The notes: a model not told the origin generated them from the letters alone. Shown: positions 47,717 to 55,295, counted from the stretch's first letter. The stretch: 64,000 nucleotides of DNA from Acinetobacter bohemicus ANC 3994 (GCF_000367925.1 NZ_KB849164.1:908349-972348); one strand, 5' to 3'. A program made the numbers and translations.

Positions 47717-47728
47717 TCTTGGCATAAC

Positions 47729-47798
47729 TGGAACTGACAGGAACTTATTGAATACAGATAATCAACAATCACCTTATATAAAATAGGGTGATTTTTTT
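47729..47798 (+). promoter_or_regulatory. Phage leader A: TGGAAC box plus hairpin abutting ATG
   Basis: TGGAAC at 47729-47734 is 70 nt before the ATG. A 10-bp stem (47768-47777/47783-47792) is followed by T7, and the A of the ATG comes next. No Shine-Dalgarno sequence can fit. Same layout as leaders B (51535) and C (59214). Confidence 0.65.
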
Positions 47799-49976
47799 AT
47801 GTCTCAATCTGCAAGTGGTTTGCAATATGATGAGCTGGGTTTTCTGATTGGCTTGAAAAAGACTGGTCGTGATGTTGCCAAGATTGATAAGAATGTAGAG
47901 CAGATTATTAATCTGCTTGAACAGGCTTTAAAAGCCAGAGAAAGCCAACAGTATCAGCATGAACCTTCTCAGCCTAAACTGAGCGCCTTGGCACAGGCAT
48001 TGATTGATGCACAACGTGAGCCGGTTAATTCAGAGGATTTGATCCGAGAACAAAGACAGGCTACAACTGCTATAAATCAATTGTTGGAGACAGTAGAGGA
48101 TCTAGTCTCTGAATCAGTACAGTCATCTAATTCAAAAGCGAAGCCAAAGCGGTCTGCAATACAGAATGATTCAGTCACAATTGATTCGCAGGAAAGCATT
48201 GCGCGTGAACTGGGATCAGACCGCCAGCGGGATGCAAATGGCCGGTTTATTGGTTCTGGCCAAGAGAGTGGATCATCAGCCTTAGGTAAAATTACTCAAA
48301 CGCTCAGTACGGCGATAACAAATGGTTTAAACACCACCCCTCAAGGCGTAGATCCGACCATTGATGCAATAAATGAAGTGGCAACGGTACTTTCTCCAGT
48401 TAAACGTGTTGCCGGCTTTATGCTGCGTCCTTTGTCCGGCCTGATGAAGAGCCGTAAACGCAGTGAGCCATTGCCTAAGGAAGAAAGCGAACACAATAAG
48501 AAGCAAATTAAGATGCTTCAAAAGATTGCTGACAACTTGGCCTCAAGAGGTGGATTGCTGGGCGGTATTGGTAAACTTTTGGGTGCTGGTGGAGGTCTAT
48601 TAGGTGGTTTATTAGGCAAAGGTGGTAAGGGTTTAACCAAACTGTTGAAACTTGGTAAAGGGTTGCCAGTCATAGGGGCTTTACTTACTGCATTGTCATT
48701 CAGTGATTGGAAAAGTCAGAATACCGAAGAGAAAGGCGGTACGGTAGGTAGTCTTGCAGGTGGTACTGTCGGTGCGATTGCTGGAAGTCTACTAGGGCCT
48801 GTAGGAACCCTTGTTGGCGGCATGGTTGGTGCTTGGGTGGGTGATAAGCTGGGCAGTACTGTAGCGCCATATTTTAAGGAATGGACAGACAGCTTAAAGG
48901 CAGCAGATTCACCCGGTATTTTAAAGGCTGGCTGGGACAGTTTTATTGACCTTGCCACGAAGGCTTTTAATTTAACGCCAGCTGGAAAGAGTGCCAGTCT
49001 AATTAAAGATGGCTATGACTGGATAAAACAAAAGCTATCTGGCGGGGATTCATCATACTTATATCGGAAACAATACGGCGGGCAAGGGGTAGATCAGCCT
49101 GCACAGTTTGGTGGAGCGTCTTTAAATTCATTTTCAGCGAGTGAATATGCTCCACTGTTAGATGAAATTGCACGAGGAGAATCAACCAAAGGGGCATTTG
49201 GTACATCTGGATATGATGCAGTCTATAGTGGTGCCCCGATTAGACCACCTAAACCAATTTCACAAATGACTTTTGGTGAGGTTAAGGCATATCAAAAGCA
49301 ATTGATTAAAGCAGGATCAAAGTCAACAGGGGCAGGGCGATATCAGAATATTTGGAATAAAGGTGCATTTGCGAAAATGGCTGAGCAAGCAGGTTTTAAA
49401 GACAGTGATATATTTAACGCAGAGAACCAAGATAAGCTGGCTATTCACTATGCAGGTGGAAAGAAACAGCTAGACAAATGGATTGAAACGAAAAACGGTG
49501 TTGCCTTGGCAAATAAAACTTCTCAACAATGGGCAGGCGTGAAAAATGCACATGGCGTTGGCAACTATGACGGTGATGGTTTAAATAAAGCCCGTCATGG
49601 AGGTGTTGAGGCTATGCGTAAGGCCAGTGAAGAGATTTTAAATAACAGAAAACAGTCTACGAGTTCAAAAACGCCAGTTAGTAACCAAGCTACATCAATC
49701 GTAAATAGTGCAAAAAATAATACGGCTTCTTTGCTTGCTGCAAAAACTTCGGAAACGCCTACGATTACACGTACAAGTTCTCTAGGTGCGTCATTTAATC
49801 CGCCTAAGATTAATACACAAGTAGAGCCAGCCAAAGAATATTTAACATCTCCAAGCCCTCAGCAAGTCGTTGTTGTAAATCAAAATAGTGGTAACATTAA
49901 CCAAAATGTAAGCGATCGTCTATTAGCGCACGCTATTACTGGTGGACTTGGAATGGGGAATAATCAAAATGGTTAA
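47799..49976 (+). CDS. Phage tape-measure-like protein with tail lysozyme domain
   Basis: 725 aa. N-terminal coiled-coil segment (about 15-115), Ser-rich linker, then a Gly-rich hydrophobic block (about 249-345, many GG and LL repeats) typical of tape-measure proteins. A lysozyme-like domain follows at about 455-590: LLDEIARGESTKGAFGTSGY with the candidate catalytic Glu, GAGRYQNIW, NQDKLAIHYAGG. A Ser/Thr-rich tail ends the protein. It would set tail length and degrade peptidoglycan during injection. First structural gene of the plus-strand phage block; it has no Shine-Dalgarno sequence (see leader A). Confidence 0.75.
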   Translation: MSQSASGLQYDELGFLIGLKKTGRDVAKIDKNVEQIINLLEQALKARESQQYQHEPSQPKLSALAQALIDAQREPVNSEDLIREQRQATTAINQLLETVEDLVSESVQSSNSKAKPKRSAIQNDSVTIDSQESIARELGSDRQRDANGRFIGSGQESGSSALGKITQTLSTAITNGLNTTPQGVDPTIDAINEVATVLSPVKRVAGFMLRPLSGLMKSRKRSEPLPKEESEHNKKQIKMLQKIADNLASRGGLLGGIGKLLGAGGGLLGGLLGKGGKGLTKLLKLGKGLPVIGALLTALSFSDWKSQNTEEKGGTVGSLAGGTVGAIAGSLLGPVGTLVGGMVGAWVGDKLGSTVAPYFKEWTDSLKAADSPGILKAGWDSFIDLATKAFNLTPAGKSASLIKDGYDWIKQKLSGGDSSYLYRKQYGGQGVDQPAQFGGASLNSFSASEYAPLLDEIARGESTKGAFGTSGYDAVYSGAPIRPPKPISQMTFGEVKAYQKQLIKAGSKSTGAGRYQNIWNKGAFAKMAEQAGFKDSDIFNAENQDKLAIHYAGGKKQLDKWIETKNGVALANKTSQQWAGVKNAHGVGNYDGDGLNKARHGGVEAMRKASEEILNNRKQSTSSKTPVSNQATSIVNSAKNNTASLLAAKTSETPTITRTSSLGASFNPPKINTQVEPAKEYLTSPSPQQVVVVNQNSGNINQNVSDRLLAHAITGGLGMGNNQNG

Positions 49977-50046
49977 GTGGTACTGTATCAACGTCTTACC
50001 AATTAAAGAAAATAACAAATTTTCCTTGTAGATAATGATTAAATAA

Positions 50047-50076
50047 GAATACCGCCGTGATGGCGGTATTCTTTTG
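50047..50076. terminator. Terminator after the tape-measure gene
   Basis: A 10-bp stem GAATACCGCC/GGCGGTATTC, loop GTGAT, then TTTT. It lies between convergent genes. Confidence 0.85.
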
Positions 50077-50096
50077 TGTCAATTTTGCTCTTTAGA

Positions 50097-50339
50097 CTAA
50101 CTCATCATATCTTCAACAGCCATGACTGCTAAAGCAAGATAATGAGAGATAAAGATATAAACCAGAAAAAATATAGTAGTGCCAGCAATAAGTGAACCAA
50201 TATCACCAATATATAATTTAAGCCATCCACCAATACCAAGAGCAACTATGAACGAAATTCCTCGGCGAGCCCAAAAATAAATACTGCGTTTTCTAGGAGT
50301 TCTTATTAAGTTTTCAGTATAAGACGGTTTTTTTGCCAT
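50097..50339 (-). CDS. Two-helix membrane protein, 80 aa
   Basis: Basic N-terminus (MAKKPSYTENLIRTPRKRS) followed by two helices (about 26-45 and 50-72). AAGGAAAA lies before the ATG on the minus strand. Accessory (moron-type) gene on the strand opposite to the virion genes. No family recognised. Confidence 0.65.
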   Translation of the reverse strand: MAKKPSYTENLIRTPRKRSIYFWARRGISFIVALGIGGWLKLYIGDIGSLIAGTTIFFLVYIFISHYLALAVMAVEDMMS

Positions 50340-50385
50340 AATTTTTCCTTTATAAAGCCTCGTGAAAGCAGGGCTTTTTTATGTC

Positions 50386-50610
50386 TCACTGAATTTCAAA
50401 ATGGTGCTTCTTAGTCACCATTTTTATTTCTATACCCCGATAATATCTGATCATTGGGTCCTTTATGTCTTTAGTGACGTGCTCATGAAACTTTGCATCT
50501 TTCATTAGCTTGGAGTAGGTCATATACCCAATAACGAGTAAGTTTGGACCCTTTTTAGTTTTCTTGAATTCTTCAATATGTTTATTAATTTCTTTAACAC
50601 TAATATTCAT
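50386..50610 (-). CDS. Small phage-type protein, paralogue of the 34220-34456 gene
   Basis: 74 aa. NLLVIGYMTYSKLMKDAKFH and YYRGIEIKMVTKKHHFEI align with the corresponding segments of the gene at 34220. Shared core: hydrophobic strand, GY..Y..LM.D.KF, then a basic strand pair. Divergent from higBA. Probably an accessory phage gene; role unknown. Confidence 0.62.
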   Translation of the reverse strand: MNISVKEINKHIEEFKKTKKGPNLLVIGYMTYSKLMKDAKFHEHVTKDIKDPMIRYYRGIEIKMVTKKHHFEIQ

Positions 50611-50721
50611 TTTAAATTACTGCTGATAAACATTATTGTATCTATATAACAGAAAAATATGACAATTTATAAATTTAATTTTGCATTTTGTCATAAAAAT
50701 GATTAAGAAGTAGTAAGGTTA

Positions 50722-50773
50722 TTGCAAAATGCGATAATTTCTTTTATCCTAGATTTATAGCAAAATGCGATAA
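50722..50773 (+). promoter_or_regulatory. higBA promoter with two operator repeats
   Basis: -35 TTGCAA (50722-50727), 17-bp spacer, -10 TATCCT (50745-50750). GCAAAATGCGATAA occurs twice, at 50724-50737 (overlapping the -35) and 50760-50773 (just before the higB start). Repeats placed on both sides of the start point are the expected autoregulatory operators of a HigBA operon. Confidence 0.75.
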
Positions 50774-50775
50774 AG

Positions 50776-51069
50776 ATGATGCACGTTATTACTCACGCCA
50801 GAATTACTGAAGCAAGTCAGAAATGGCCGCATGCCCAAAGTGCATTAGATGGCTGGTATCGAATTATAAAAGCAAATGATCCTAAGGACTTTGCTGCAAT
50901 GAAAGCACTTTTTCCTGCTGTAGATAAAGTAGGGAAATTCTATGTATTCGATATTGGCGGAAATAAAATCAGGTTAATTGCTGTGGTTATGTATAAAGCC
51001 AAGAAGGTTTATATTCGGCATGTACTGACACATAAAGAATATGACAATGAAAATTGGAAGGAGGGTTAA
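50776..51069 (+). CDS. higB: HigB-type mRNA interferase toxin
   Basis: 97 aa of the RelE/HigB fold, HigB_toxin subgroup: HVITHARITEASQKWPHAQ at the start, then FPAVDKVGKFYVFDIGGNKI (core strands) and KVYIRHVLTHKEYDNENWKE at the end, where HVLTHxEYD is the subgroup signature. It cleaves mRNA on the ribosome. It lies upstream of its antitoxin gene by 2 bp, the reversed gene order typical of hig loci. Confidence 0.93.
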   Translation: MMHVITHARITEASQKWPHAQSALDGWYRIIKANDPKDFAAMKALFPAVDKVGKFYVFDIGGNKIRLIAVVMYKAKKVYIRHVLTHKEYDNENWKEG

Positions 51070-51071
51070 AT

Positions 51072-51473
51072 ATGAATGCAATGATTAAACAGGCAGTAGA
51101 CCATTGGCGTTATGTTTCACCATTGCTAACCAAGCCTGAAACAAAAGAAGATTTTGATGCGCTTGTTGAGGCATTAGATGAATTACTTGATATTGTTGGA
51201 GATGATGAGAGCCATCCTTTAATGGGGCTCGTACATCAGCTTGGGAACTCAGTATCAGAGTATGAAGATGAGCATTTGCCAATGCCTCAAGGTGATGGGC
51301 GTACTGCATTAGAATTTTTAATGGAACAGCATAATTTAAGCCAATCAGATCTACCTGAAGTCGCAACCCAATCTGTTATTTCTGAGATTTTGAGTGGCAA
51401 GCGCCAGTTGAATATCCGCCATATTAAGGCTCTATCTACAAGATTTAATGTTTCTGCAGATACATTTTTTTAA
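51072..51473 (+). CDS. higA: HigA-type antitoxin with XRE helix-turn-helix
   Basis: 133 aa from the ATG at 51072, which has AAGGAGGG 6 bp upstream; the in-frame start at 51054 overlaps higB and lacks one. The N-terminal acidic helical region binds the toxin and the C-terminal HTH (SQSDLPEVATQSVISEILSG, then KRQLNIRHIKAL) binds the operator. With HigB it stabilises the carrying element or acts as phage exclusion. Confidence 0.92.
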   Translation: MNAMIKQAVDHWRYVSPLLTKPETKEDFDALVEALDELLDIVGDDESHPLMGLVHQLGNSVSEYEDEHLPMPQGDGRTALEFLMEQHNLSQSDLPEVATQSVISEILSGKRQLNIRHIKALSTRFNVSADTFF

Positions 51474-51502
51474 GAAAAACTACTCTGTAATTTAGTTAGT
51501 GA

Positions 51503-51531
51503 TTATTCATCCCTCAATGGGGGATGAATAA
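51503..51531. terminator. Hairpin after higA (terminator-like, no T-run)
   Basis: An 11-bp perfect stem TTATTCATCCC/GGGATGAATAA, loop of 7. No T-run follows, so it may be a processing or weak termination signal. It ends 4 bp before the TGGAAC box of leader B. Confidence 0.5.
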
Positions 51532-51534
51532 TAT

Positions 51535-51603
51535 TGGAACTGACTTTAAGAGTATCAATAATATTCAGTCAAAATTGCCCTATTCAACAATAGGGCTTTT
51601 TTT
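51535..51603 (+). promoter_or_regulatory. Phage leader B: TGGAAC box plus hairpin abutting ATG
   Basis: TGGAAC at 51535-51540, 69 nt before the ATG. Stem GCCCTATT/AATAGGGC with CAAC loop (51577-51596), T7, then ATG directly. Same layout as leaders A and C. A similar TGGAA..CTGA..CTTTAAGA stretch recurs at 52142, after this gene. Confidence 0.68.
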
Positions 51604-52119
51604 ATGGGCAATCTCAACCTTACTACTATTACAGATCAAACGCCGTATGTTCAAAAGATCAAACGCGCTTTAGAGAAGGCATCTGGACAATCTATTCCCC
51701 TGACAGAAGTAAAAAAGGTGCAGCGTAAAGGTGGCGTCAGTGTTGCGCCGATTGTATTTTTATTTGCTGGTGGTCAAGAATTAACTTTATTTGCTCGAGC
51801 AAGTGCAGATGTATTCAAAGCTTCGCTGAACGGTAAAGAAATTGTACTGTCTGGTGATTTTAGTGATGATTATAAGCAGACATTTGATAATGCCGTATCA
51901 GGTGTTGCTCAACTAATACGTACCGCACAGCCGAAGATTGAGCAGCAGAATAAAAAAGAAAAGGTGAATATTCCACGGCGTCCGTCCAATAGCATTCCCA
52001 AACAGCTGGCAGAAAAACTGGAGCAGGAAAAGCAACTTGATCAGGAGATAGCGGGTAAGACAACGCAGCGTGATCAGCTACTTCAGCAGTTAGAGCAGGC
52101 AAAAACACAGTCGGCCTAA
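51604..52119 (+). CDS. Phage protein with coiled-coil tail, unknown
   Basis: 171 aa. The N-terminal 90 residues are compact (VQRKGGVSVAPIVFLFAGGQ ... KEIVLSGDFSDDYKQTFDNA). The C-terminal third is a strong coiled coil (KLEQEKQLDQEIAGKTTQRD). Start has no ribosome site (leader B). Probably a minor virion or assembly protein; no family recognised. Confidence 0.6.
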   Translation: MGNLNLTTITDQTPYVQKIKRALEKASGQSIPLTEVKKVQRKGGVSVAPIVFLFAGGQELTLFARASADVFKASLNGKEIVLSGDFSDDYKQTFDNAVSGVAQLIRTAQPKIEQQNKKEKVNIPRRPSNSIPKQLAEKLEQEKQLDQEIAGKTTQRDQLLQQLEQAKTQSA

Positions 52120-52274
52120 TTATTTGGCTATGTGGAATAAGTAGTGGAATCTGAGCTTTAAGAATAGTCCGTGTTTTCTTGCCGAATGGTTAAACTACCT
52201 GTTTAGCAGTACTAATCAAATTTGTGGAACATTGGTCAAAGAATAGGCGTGGAACGTGAATAATCACAAAAAAG

Positions 52275-52303
52275 CCGTTCCAGTGCGCTGAACGCTGGAA
52301 CGG
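52275..52303 (-). terminator. Minus-strand terminator near dif
   Basis: CCGTTCCAG/CTGGAACGG (9 bp, 11-nt loop) with an A6 run to the left, so it functions on the minus strand. Two more TGGAAC words lie just upstream (52225, 52250). It could end transcripts from the Ntn-hydrolase unit. Confidence 0.65.
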
Positions 52304-52343
52304 ATTGAAGTAAGGTAATGATTTATATGGAAATAAAAAGAGA

Positions 52344-52371
52344 ATTTCGTATAAGGTGTATTATGTTAATT
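52344..52371 (+). other. dif-type XerC/XerD recombination site (strong)
   Basis: XerC arm ATTTCGTATAA, 6-bp centre GGTGTA, XerD arm TTATGTTAATT, 28 bp in all. The arms match Acinetobacter dif/pdif consensus and the XerD arm matches E. coli dif (TTATGTTAAAT) at 10/11. It is the best candidate in the window for the chromosomal dif or a module-bounding copy of it. Orientation is XerC to XerD. Confidence 0.88.
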
Positions 52372-52408
52372 TTAGAATATATTAAAGATTAAAAAGAGCT
52401 TATGAACT

Positions 52409-52639
52409 ATGATTTTTGACTTACTAGACCATGAACAAGAGTTTTTAACACTGCTAGATCAATTAATAGCGGAAACACCAGAATTTGAAAACAAACTCAC
52501 CCTTGTTGATAAAAAATTGACGTTTATTAATAATCTTATTGAGTTAGAAAAATATAGGTTAGAGCATAGATTTAAAACAGAGCAACATGAAGATGAGCAC
52601 GCATTAAAAAGATATGTGTCTCGTAGAAATAAAGATTAA
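52409..52639 (+). CDS. Hypothetical protein, 76 aa, beside dif
   Basis: A soluble, acidic, mostly helical frame (FDLLDHEQEFLTLLDQLIAE). No Shine-Dalgarno sequence obvious; GAGCT lies 11 bp upstream. First gene inside the block between the two facing dif sites. No family recognised. Confidence 0.5.
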   Translation: MIFDLLDHEQEFLTLLDQLIAETPEFENKLTLVDKKLTFINNLIELEKYRLEHRFKTEQHEDEHALKRYVSRRNKD

Positions 52640-52693
52640 TTATTTTATATTAAGATTTTAAAATTTAGCAGAAGCGGTGAAATTCTTAGACAT

Positions 52694-52870
52694 GTGACCA
52701 TAAATTTTGAAGGATGGCAGGATACTCCTATCGCAGCCATCAACCGTGAATATGTGAATGAACGCTACAACCAACTTAAAGAACATGGTTTACGTGGTAA
52801 GCCCAAGCTAAACGAGCATGAATTAATTACGCAATGGACGAATATAGAAAGGAAAATGGGATACCATTAA
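52694..52870 (+). pseudogene. Probable integrase core-binding-domain fragment
   Basis: From GTG 52694 the frame reads NFEGWQDTPIAAINREYVNE and then RYNQLKEHGL. This resembles the DW.D.P...I....V..R.....G segment of phage integrase core-binding domains. The frame ends after 58 codons without a catalytic domain. Similarity is convincing only in the first half. Confidence 0.4.
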
Positions 52871-52893
52871 TTCAAGAGAACCCATACTAGGAG

Positions 52894-53877
52894 TTAAATG
52901 TCACTAAAATCATATTCATAGTTATTTACACTAGATAACTCTTTATTTTTATCCTGAACTATTCGAGCAATATCATTTTCATCAGTTTTAATCCAGTCTC
53001 CATTTTCCTTGATATTTACTGCTTTAGTTAATTTAGCATTATTATATCTCTTGTAGATTATTGGCTTAGCAACCCCCTTATAGCCTTGCTCATTACAGTT
53101 ATCTATAATCTGCTCAAAATAATTTAGCATTTCTAAGGAAATATTAGATTGAGCGACCACAAGTTCATTATATTTCTCACATAACTCTTCATTAAATCTT
53201 CTAAGACCAATAATACCAATTTGTCCCTTTGGAATTGATTCAACTTTAGGGATAGCTTTTACACCCTCTCCTGATTCCTCCTCGCCAAACTCAACTCTAT
53301 ACAAAAAGTTTTCCCGTTTATGCGGACACGATAATGAAAATAAATATTCATTATCTTTTACTCTCTTCCAGTCCTCTTCTCCTAAAACATGTTTTGATGC
53401 AGAACGAACCGCTTCACTTATCGAATATTCTATTATGTCTTTTAAATCATTAACCTGAATAGCACTGAGTACTTCATCATAAGAAAGTTCTGACTCATCC
53501 CAAATGCGTCCCTCATTATAAAATTGATTATTTCTTAAATCGCAATGACGAATTAAAGAATATGTTGTTATGCCATTATTATAAGAATAATTGACTCTAA
53601 CTTTAGTCAGATGCTCATTAATAGTATTAAGAATATGTTGAGCTATTAAAGTATTACCTGCTAACGCAACTACAGATTCTGCTTTGTAAGAGTCAAATGG
53701 GATATATCTCCTGAATTCTTTAACAAAATAAGGCGCATGAACTACAATAGGAATTGCATAAATTTTTTTGAAACCTGATAAAATTGTTTTTGGAATAGTA
53801 CTTAAACCATTTGTAATGGCTGAGTCACCTATAAAGAAAATTTCATCGCCATCAAATCCTGCTACAACTAACGTCAT
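52894..53877 (-). CDS. Ntn-hydrolase (proteasome beta-subunit-like) protein
   Basis: 327 aa. After Met removal Thr2 would be the N-terminal nucleophile: TLVVAGFDGDEIFFIGDSAI. D18 (position 17 of the mature chain) matches the proteasome Asp17, FKKIYAI supplies the basic residue after it, and SVVALAGNTLIAQHILN matches the SG...A..L helix of beta-subunits. The C-terminal about 130 residues are extra and of unknown fold. Its start overlaps the end of a truncated DUF2513 gene by 26 bp. Lies between facing dif sites. Substrate and activity unknown; a cytosolic peptidase is inferred. Confidence 0.65.
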   Translation of the reverse strand: MTLVVAGFDGDEIFFIGDSAITNGLSTIPKTILSGFKKIYAIPIVVHAPYFVKEFRRYIPFDSYKAESVVALAGNTLIAQHILNTINEHLTKVRVNYSYNNGITTYSLIRHCDLRNNQFYNEGRIWDESELSYDEVLSAIQVNDLKDIIEYSISEAVRSASKHVLGEEDWKRVKDNEYLFSLSCPHKRENFLYRVEFGEEESGEGVKAIPKVESIPKGQIGIIGLRRFNEELCEKYNELVVAQSNISLEMLNYFEQIIDNCNEQGYKGVAKPIIYKRYNNAKLTKAVNIKENGDWIKTDENDIARIVQDKNKELSSVNNYEYDFSDI

Positions 53878-54112
53878 AAATTACCCCCAAATTTCCTAGA
53901 ACTAATGCTAAAGCCTTTGCACCTAATAATTTAATCGCATCAAAAGTTAGCTCTAATCCTTTATCTAAAGCAGAACTCTTAATCTTATCCCACACTGGTT
54001 GACTCCTAATTATGTCTATGAGTTCATGACCTTTCCATGTTAAGCATTTTACATACACATCTTCGTCAGTATCTAAATTACTCAGTATATTTCCATCAAT
54101 AAAATTAGCAAG
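53852..54112 (-). pseudogene. DUF2513 gene, 5' truncated
   Basis: Open from 54112 (an in-frame TAA lies just before it), with first Met at 54058. The product carries YVKCLTWKGHELIDIIRSQP followed by VWDKIKSSALDKG, the hallmark C-terminal half of DUF2513 phage/accessory proteins (LTW.GH.FLD.IR....W...K). The N-terminal half is missing, and the gene end overlaps the Ntn-hydrolase start. The break lies about 90 bp from the dif site at 54200. Confidence 0.72.
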
Positions 54113-54199
54113 TTAACTGTCCATTTTACTGAAGCTAATACAAACATAAAAACCCTCTTGGAATTTTTCGGGTTCTGTCTCCTTAAAGAATTAATCCCC

Positions 54200-54227
54200 A
54201 TTTAACATAATGGTGCTTATACGAAAC
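54200..54227 (-). other. dif-type XerC/XerD recombination site, inverted (strong)
   Basis: Plus strand: ATTTAACATAA, 6-bp centre TGGTGC, TTATACGAAAC. Read on the minus strand it is XerC arm GTTTCGTATAA, centre GCACCA, XerD arm TTATGTTAAAT. The XerD arm is identical to that of E. coli dif. Faces the 52344 site, as pdif pairs do around dif modules. Confidence 0.88.
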
Positions 54228-54290
54228 GCGTTTCATTTAAATTAATAATTTCAACAACTTAACTGTTTTTAAAAATTCAAAAAAGCACAA

Positions 54291-54446
54291 AAAAACCGAC
54301 TCGGAAACAATTCGGCTTTTTTATGTACAACTCTGGAAGTTATTGCCAATAAAAACGATCAATATTTAATCAAAATAGCACATTATTGTATGTTATCAAC
54401 TCATCCACTGCTTAAATTATCCCCAATTTCTGCGGATAACCCTTGG
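54291..54446 (-). repeat. About 155-bp element with DnaA-box-like words and a terminator (copy 2)
   Basis: Reverse-complement partner of 35895-36048. On the plus strand it has TTATCCCCA (54417), the complement of TTATCCGCA (54431-54439) and TCATCCACT (54401), each 7-8 of 9 to the DnaA box TTATCCACA, within 40 bp. A terminator hairpin lies at 54291-54322. Its minus-strand end is 63 bp from the dif site at 54200. Confidence 0.7.
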
Positions 54447-54474
54447 GGTGAAATTTAAACAGTTTTGTACGCAT

Positions 54475-54658
54475 TTGCTCACAACAATTCCCGCCCTTTG
54501 CGGCTATACGACCTCACGCTGATTTCTTATCATGGGGACATAGAGAGCAGGATGCTCCAGATAAGAATAACAAGATCAGATACAAGGAATGTGAGGTACG
54601 ACAGGAGTTATACCAAAGCACCCAATACGAAAAACCCCGACAGGATGTTGGGGTTTTT
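54475..54658 (+). ncRNA. Candidate structured RNA with its own terminator
   Basis: Nested helices: ACCTCAC/GTGAGGT (54511-54517/54591-54597), CTGAT/ATCAG (54519-54523/54575-54579), TTCTTATC/GATAAGAA (54524-54531/54560-54567) and GAGCA/TGCTC (54545-54549/54553-54557). A CCGC/GCGG hairpin precedes them and an AAAACCCC/GGGGTTTT terminator with T-run ends the unit at 54660. The overlapping 69-aa open frame has no ribosome site. Antisense RNAs of the phage C4 type have similar folds, but I cannot assign a family. Confidence 0.5.
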
Positions 54659-54692
54659 TATTATAAAAAATTAGATTATTAAGAGATTTTTT

Positions 54693-55121
54693 ATGCAAGT
54701 GTGGATGAGTAGTGAATCAGGTAGAGATGCTTTAAATGAAGAACAGTTTCAGCAATTGAATGTTGCTCGTAATAATGTTGAGAATATACTTAAAAGCAGA
54801 CTTGAATATAAAACTTACGATATACCTTTAGAGAGTTGGGACTGTATTACGATAATGATGGGTCCAAAAGGCTTCGAAGAACGAGTAATGTATTCATTTA
54901 AAAAAAAGATTATGGATTTTCGCTTAAAAATAAATTACGAGAAATTTAACTCCACCGATGATTTGGGACGGCAAAAACTTATTTTTGAGATGATGCTCAG
55001 AAGTTTAGACTTGTTAAAAATTAAATTTGAAAAGGTTAGGCCTAAGCTTGATGAAAAAGTCTATGAAGAACTTGATAGACTAAAAAAAGATGTTTTAGAT
55101 ATTTCAAAAATTGATTCATAA
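54693..55121 (+). CDS. Possible immunity protein (Imm44-like), orphan
   Basis: 142 aa, soluble, mixed helix and strand. MQVWMSSESGRDALNEEQFQ, then YDIPLESWDCITIMM and YSFKKKIMDFRLKINYEKF recall the Imm44-type immunity family of polymorphic toxin systems; this is pattern memory and needs a profile search. AAGAGA precedes the ATG. No toxin gene is adjacent, so it may protect against toxins of competitors. Follows the candidate RNA on the same strand and ends with a terminator at 55199-55224. Confidence 0.5.
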   Translation: MQVWMSSESGRDALNEEQFQQLNVARNNVENILKSRLEYKTYDIPLESWDCITIMMGPKGFEERVMYSFKKKIMDFRLKINYEKFNSTDDLGRQKLIFEMMLRSLDLLKIKFEKVRPKLDEKVYEELDRLKKDVLDISKIDS

Positions 55122-55198
55122 CTCATATGGCCAAGACCATACAATGATCTTGTTAGAACCCAAATAGAAATGTCCGCTTTTAGGATATTCACTAGATC

Positions 55199-55224
55199 CA
55201 AAAGACTGCTTAGGCGGTCTTTTT
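55199..55224 (+). terminator. Terminator after the immunity-like gene
   Basis: AAGACTGC/GCGGTCTT (one wobble) with TTAG loop and T6. It ends 4 bp before the TGGAAC box of the next unit. Confidence 0.85.
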
Positions 55225-55227
55225 TAT

Positions 55228-55295
55228 TGGAACAAGTACGCTGGCTATAGTTATAAAAATCTTACCCTAACCATATATAGCTTTAGGAGCGGGTA
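55228..55295 (+). promoter_or_regulatory. Phage leader D: TGGAAC box 68 nt before ATG
   Basis: TGGAAC at 55228-55233 directly after a terminator. TATAGT and TATAAA words follow. Unlike leaders A-C there is no hairpin at the ATG; a GGAG site lies 7 bp upstream instead. Heads the four-gene baseplate operon. Confidence 0.6.

Noticed and set aside
54465..54674. 69-aa plus-strand frame
   Set aside because: Covers the nested RNA helices and terminator; no ribosome site. The structured RNA explains it better.
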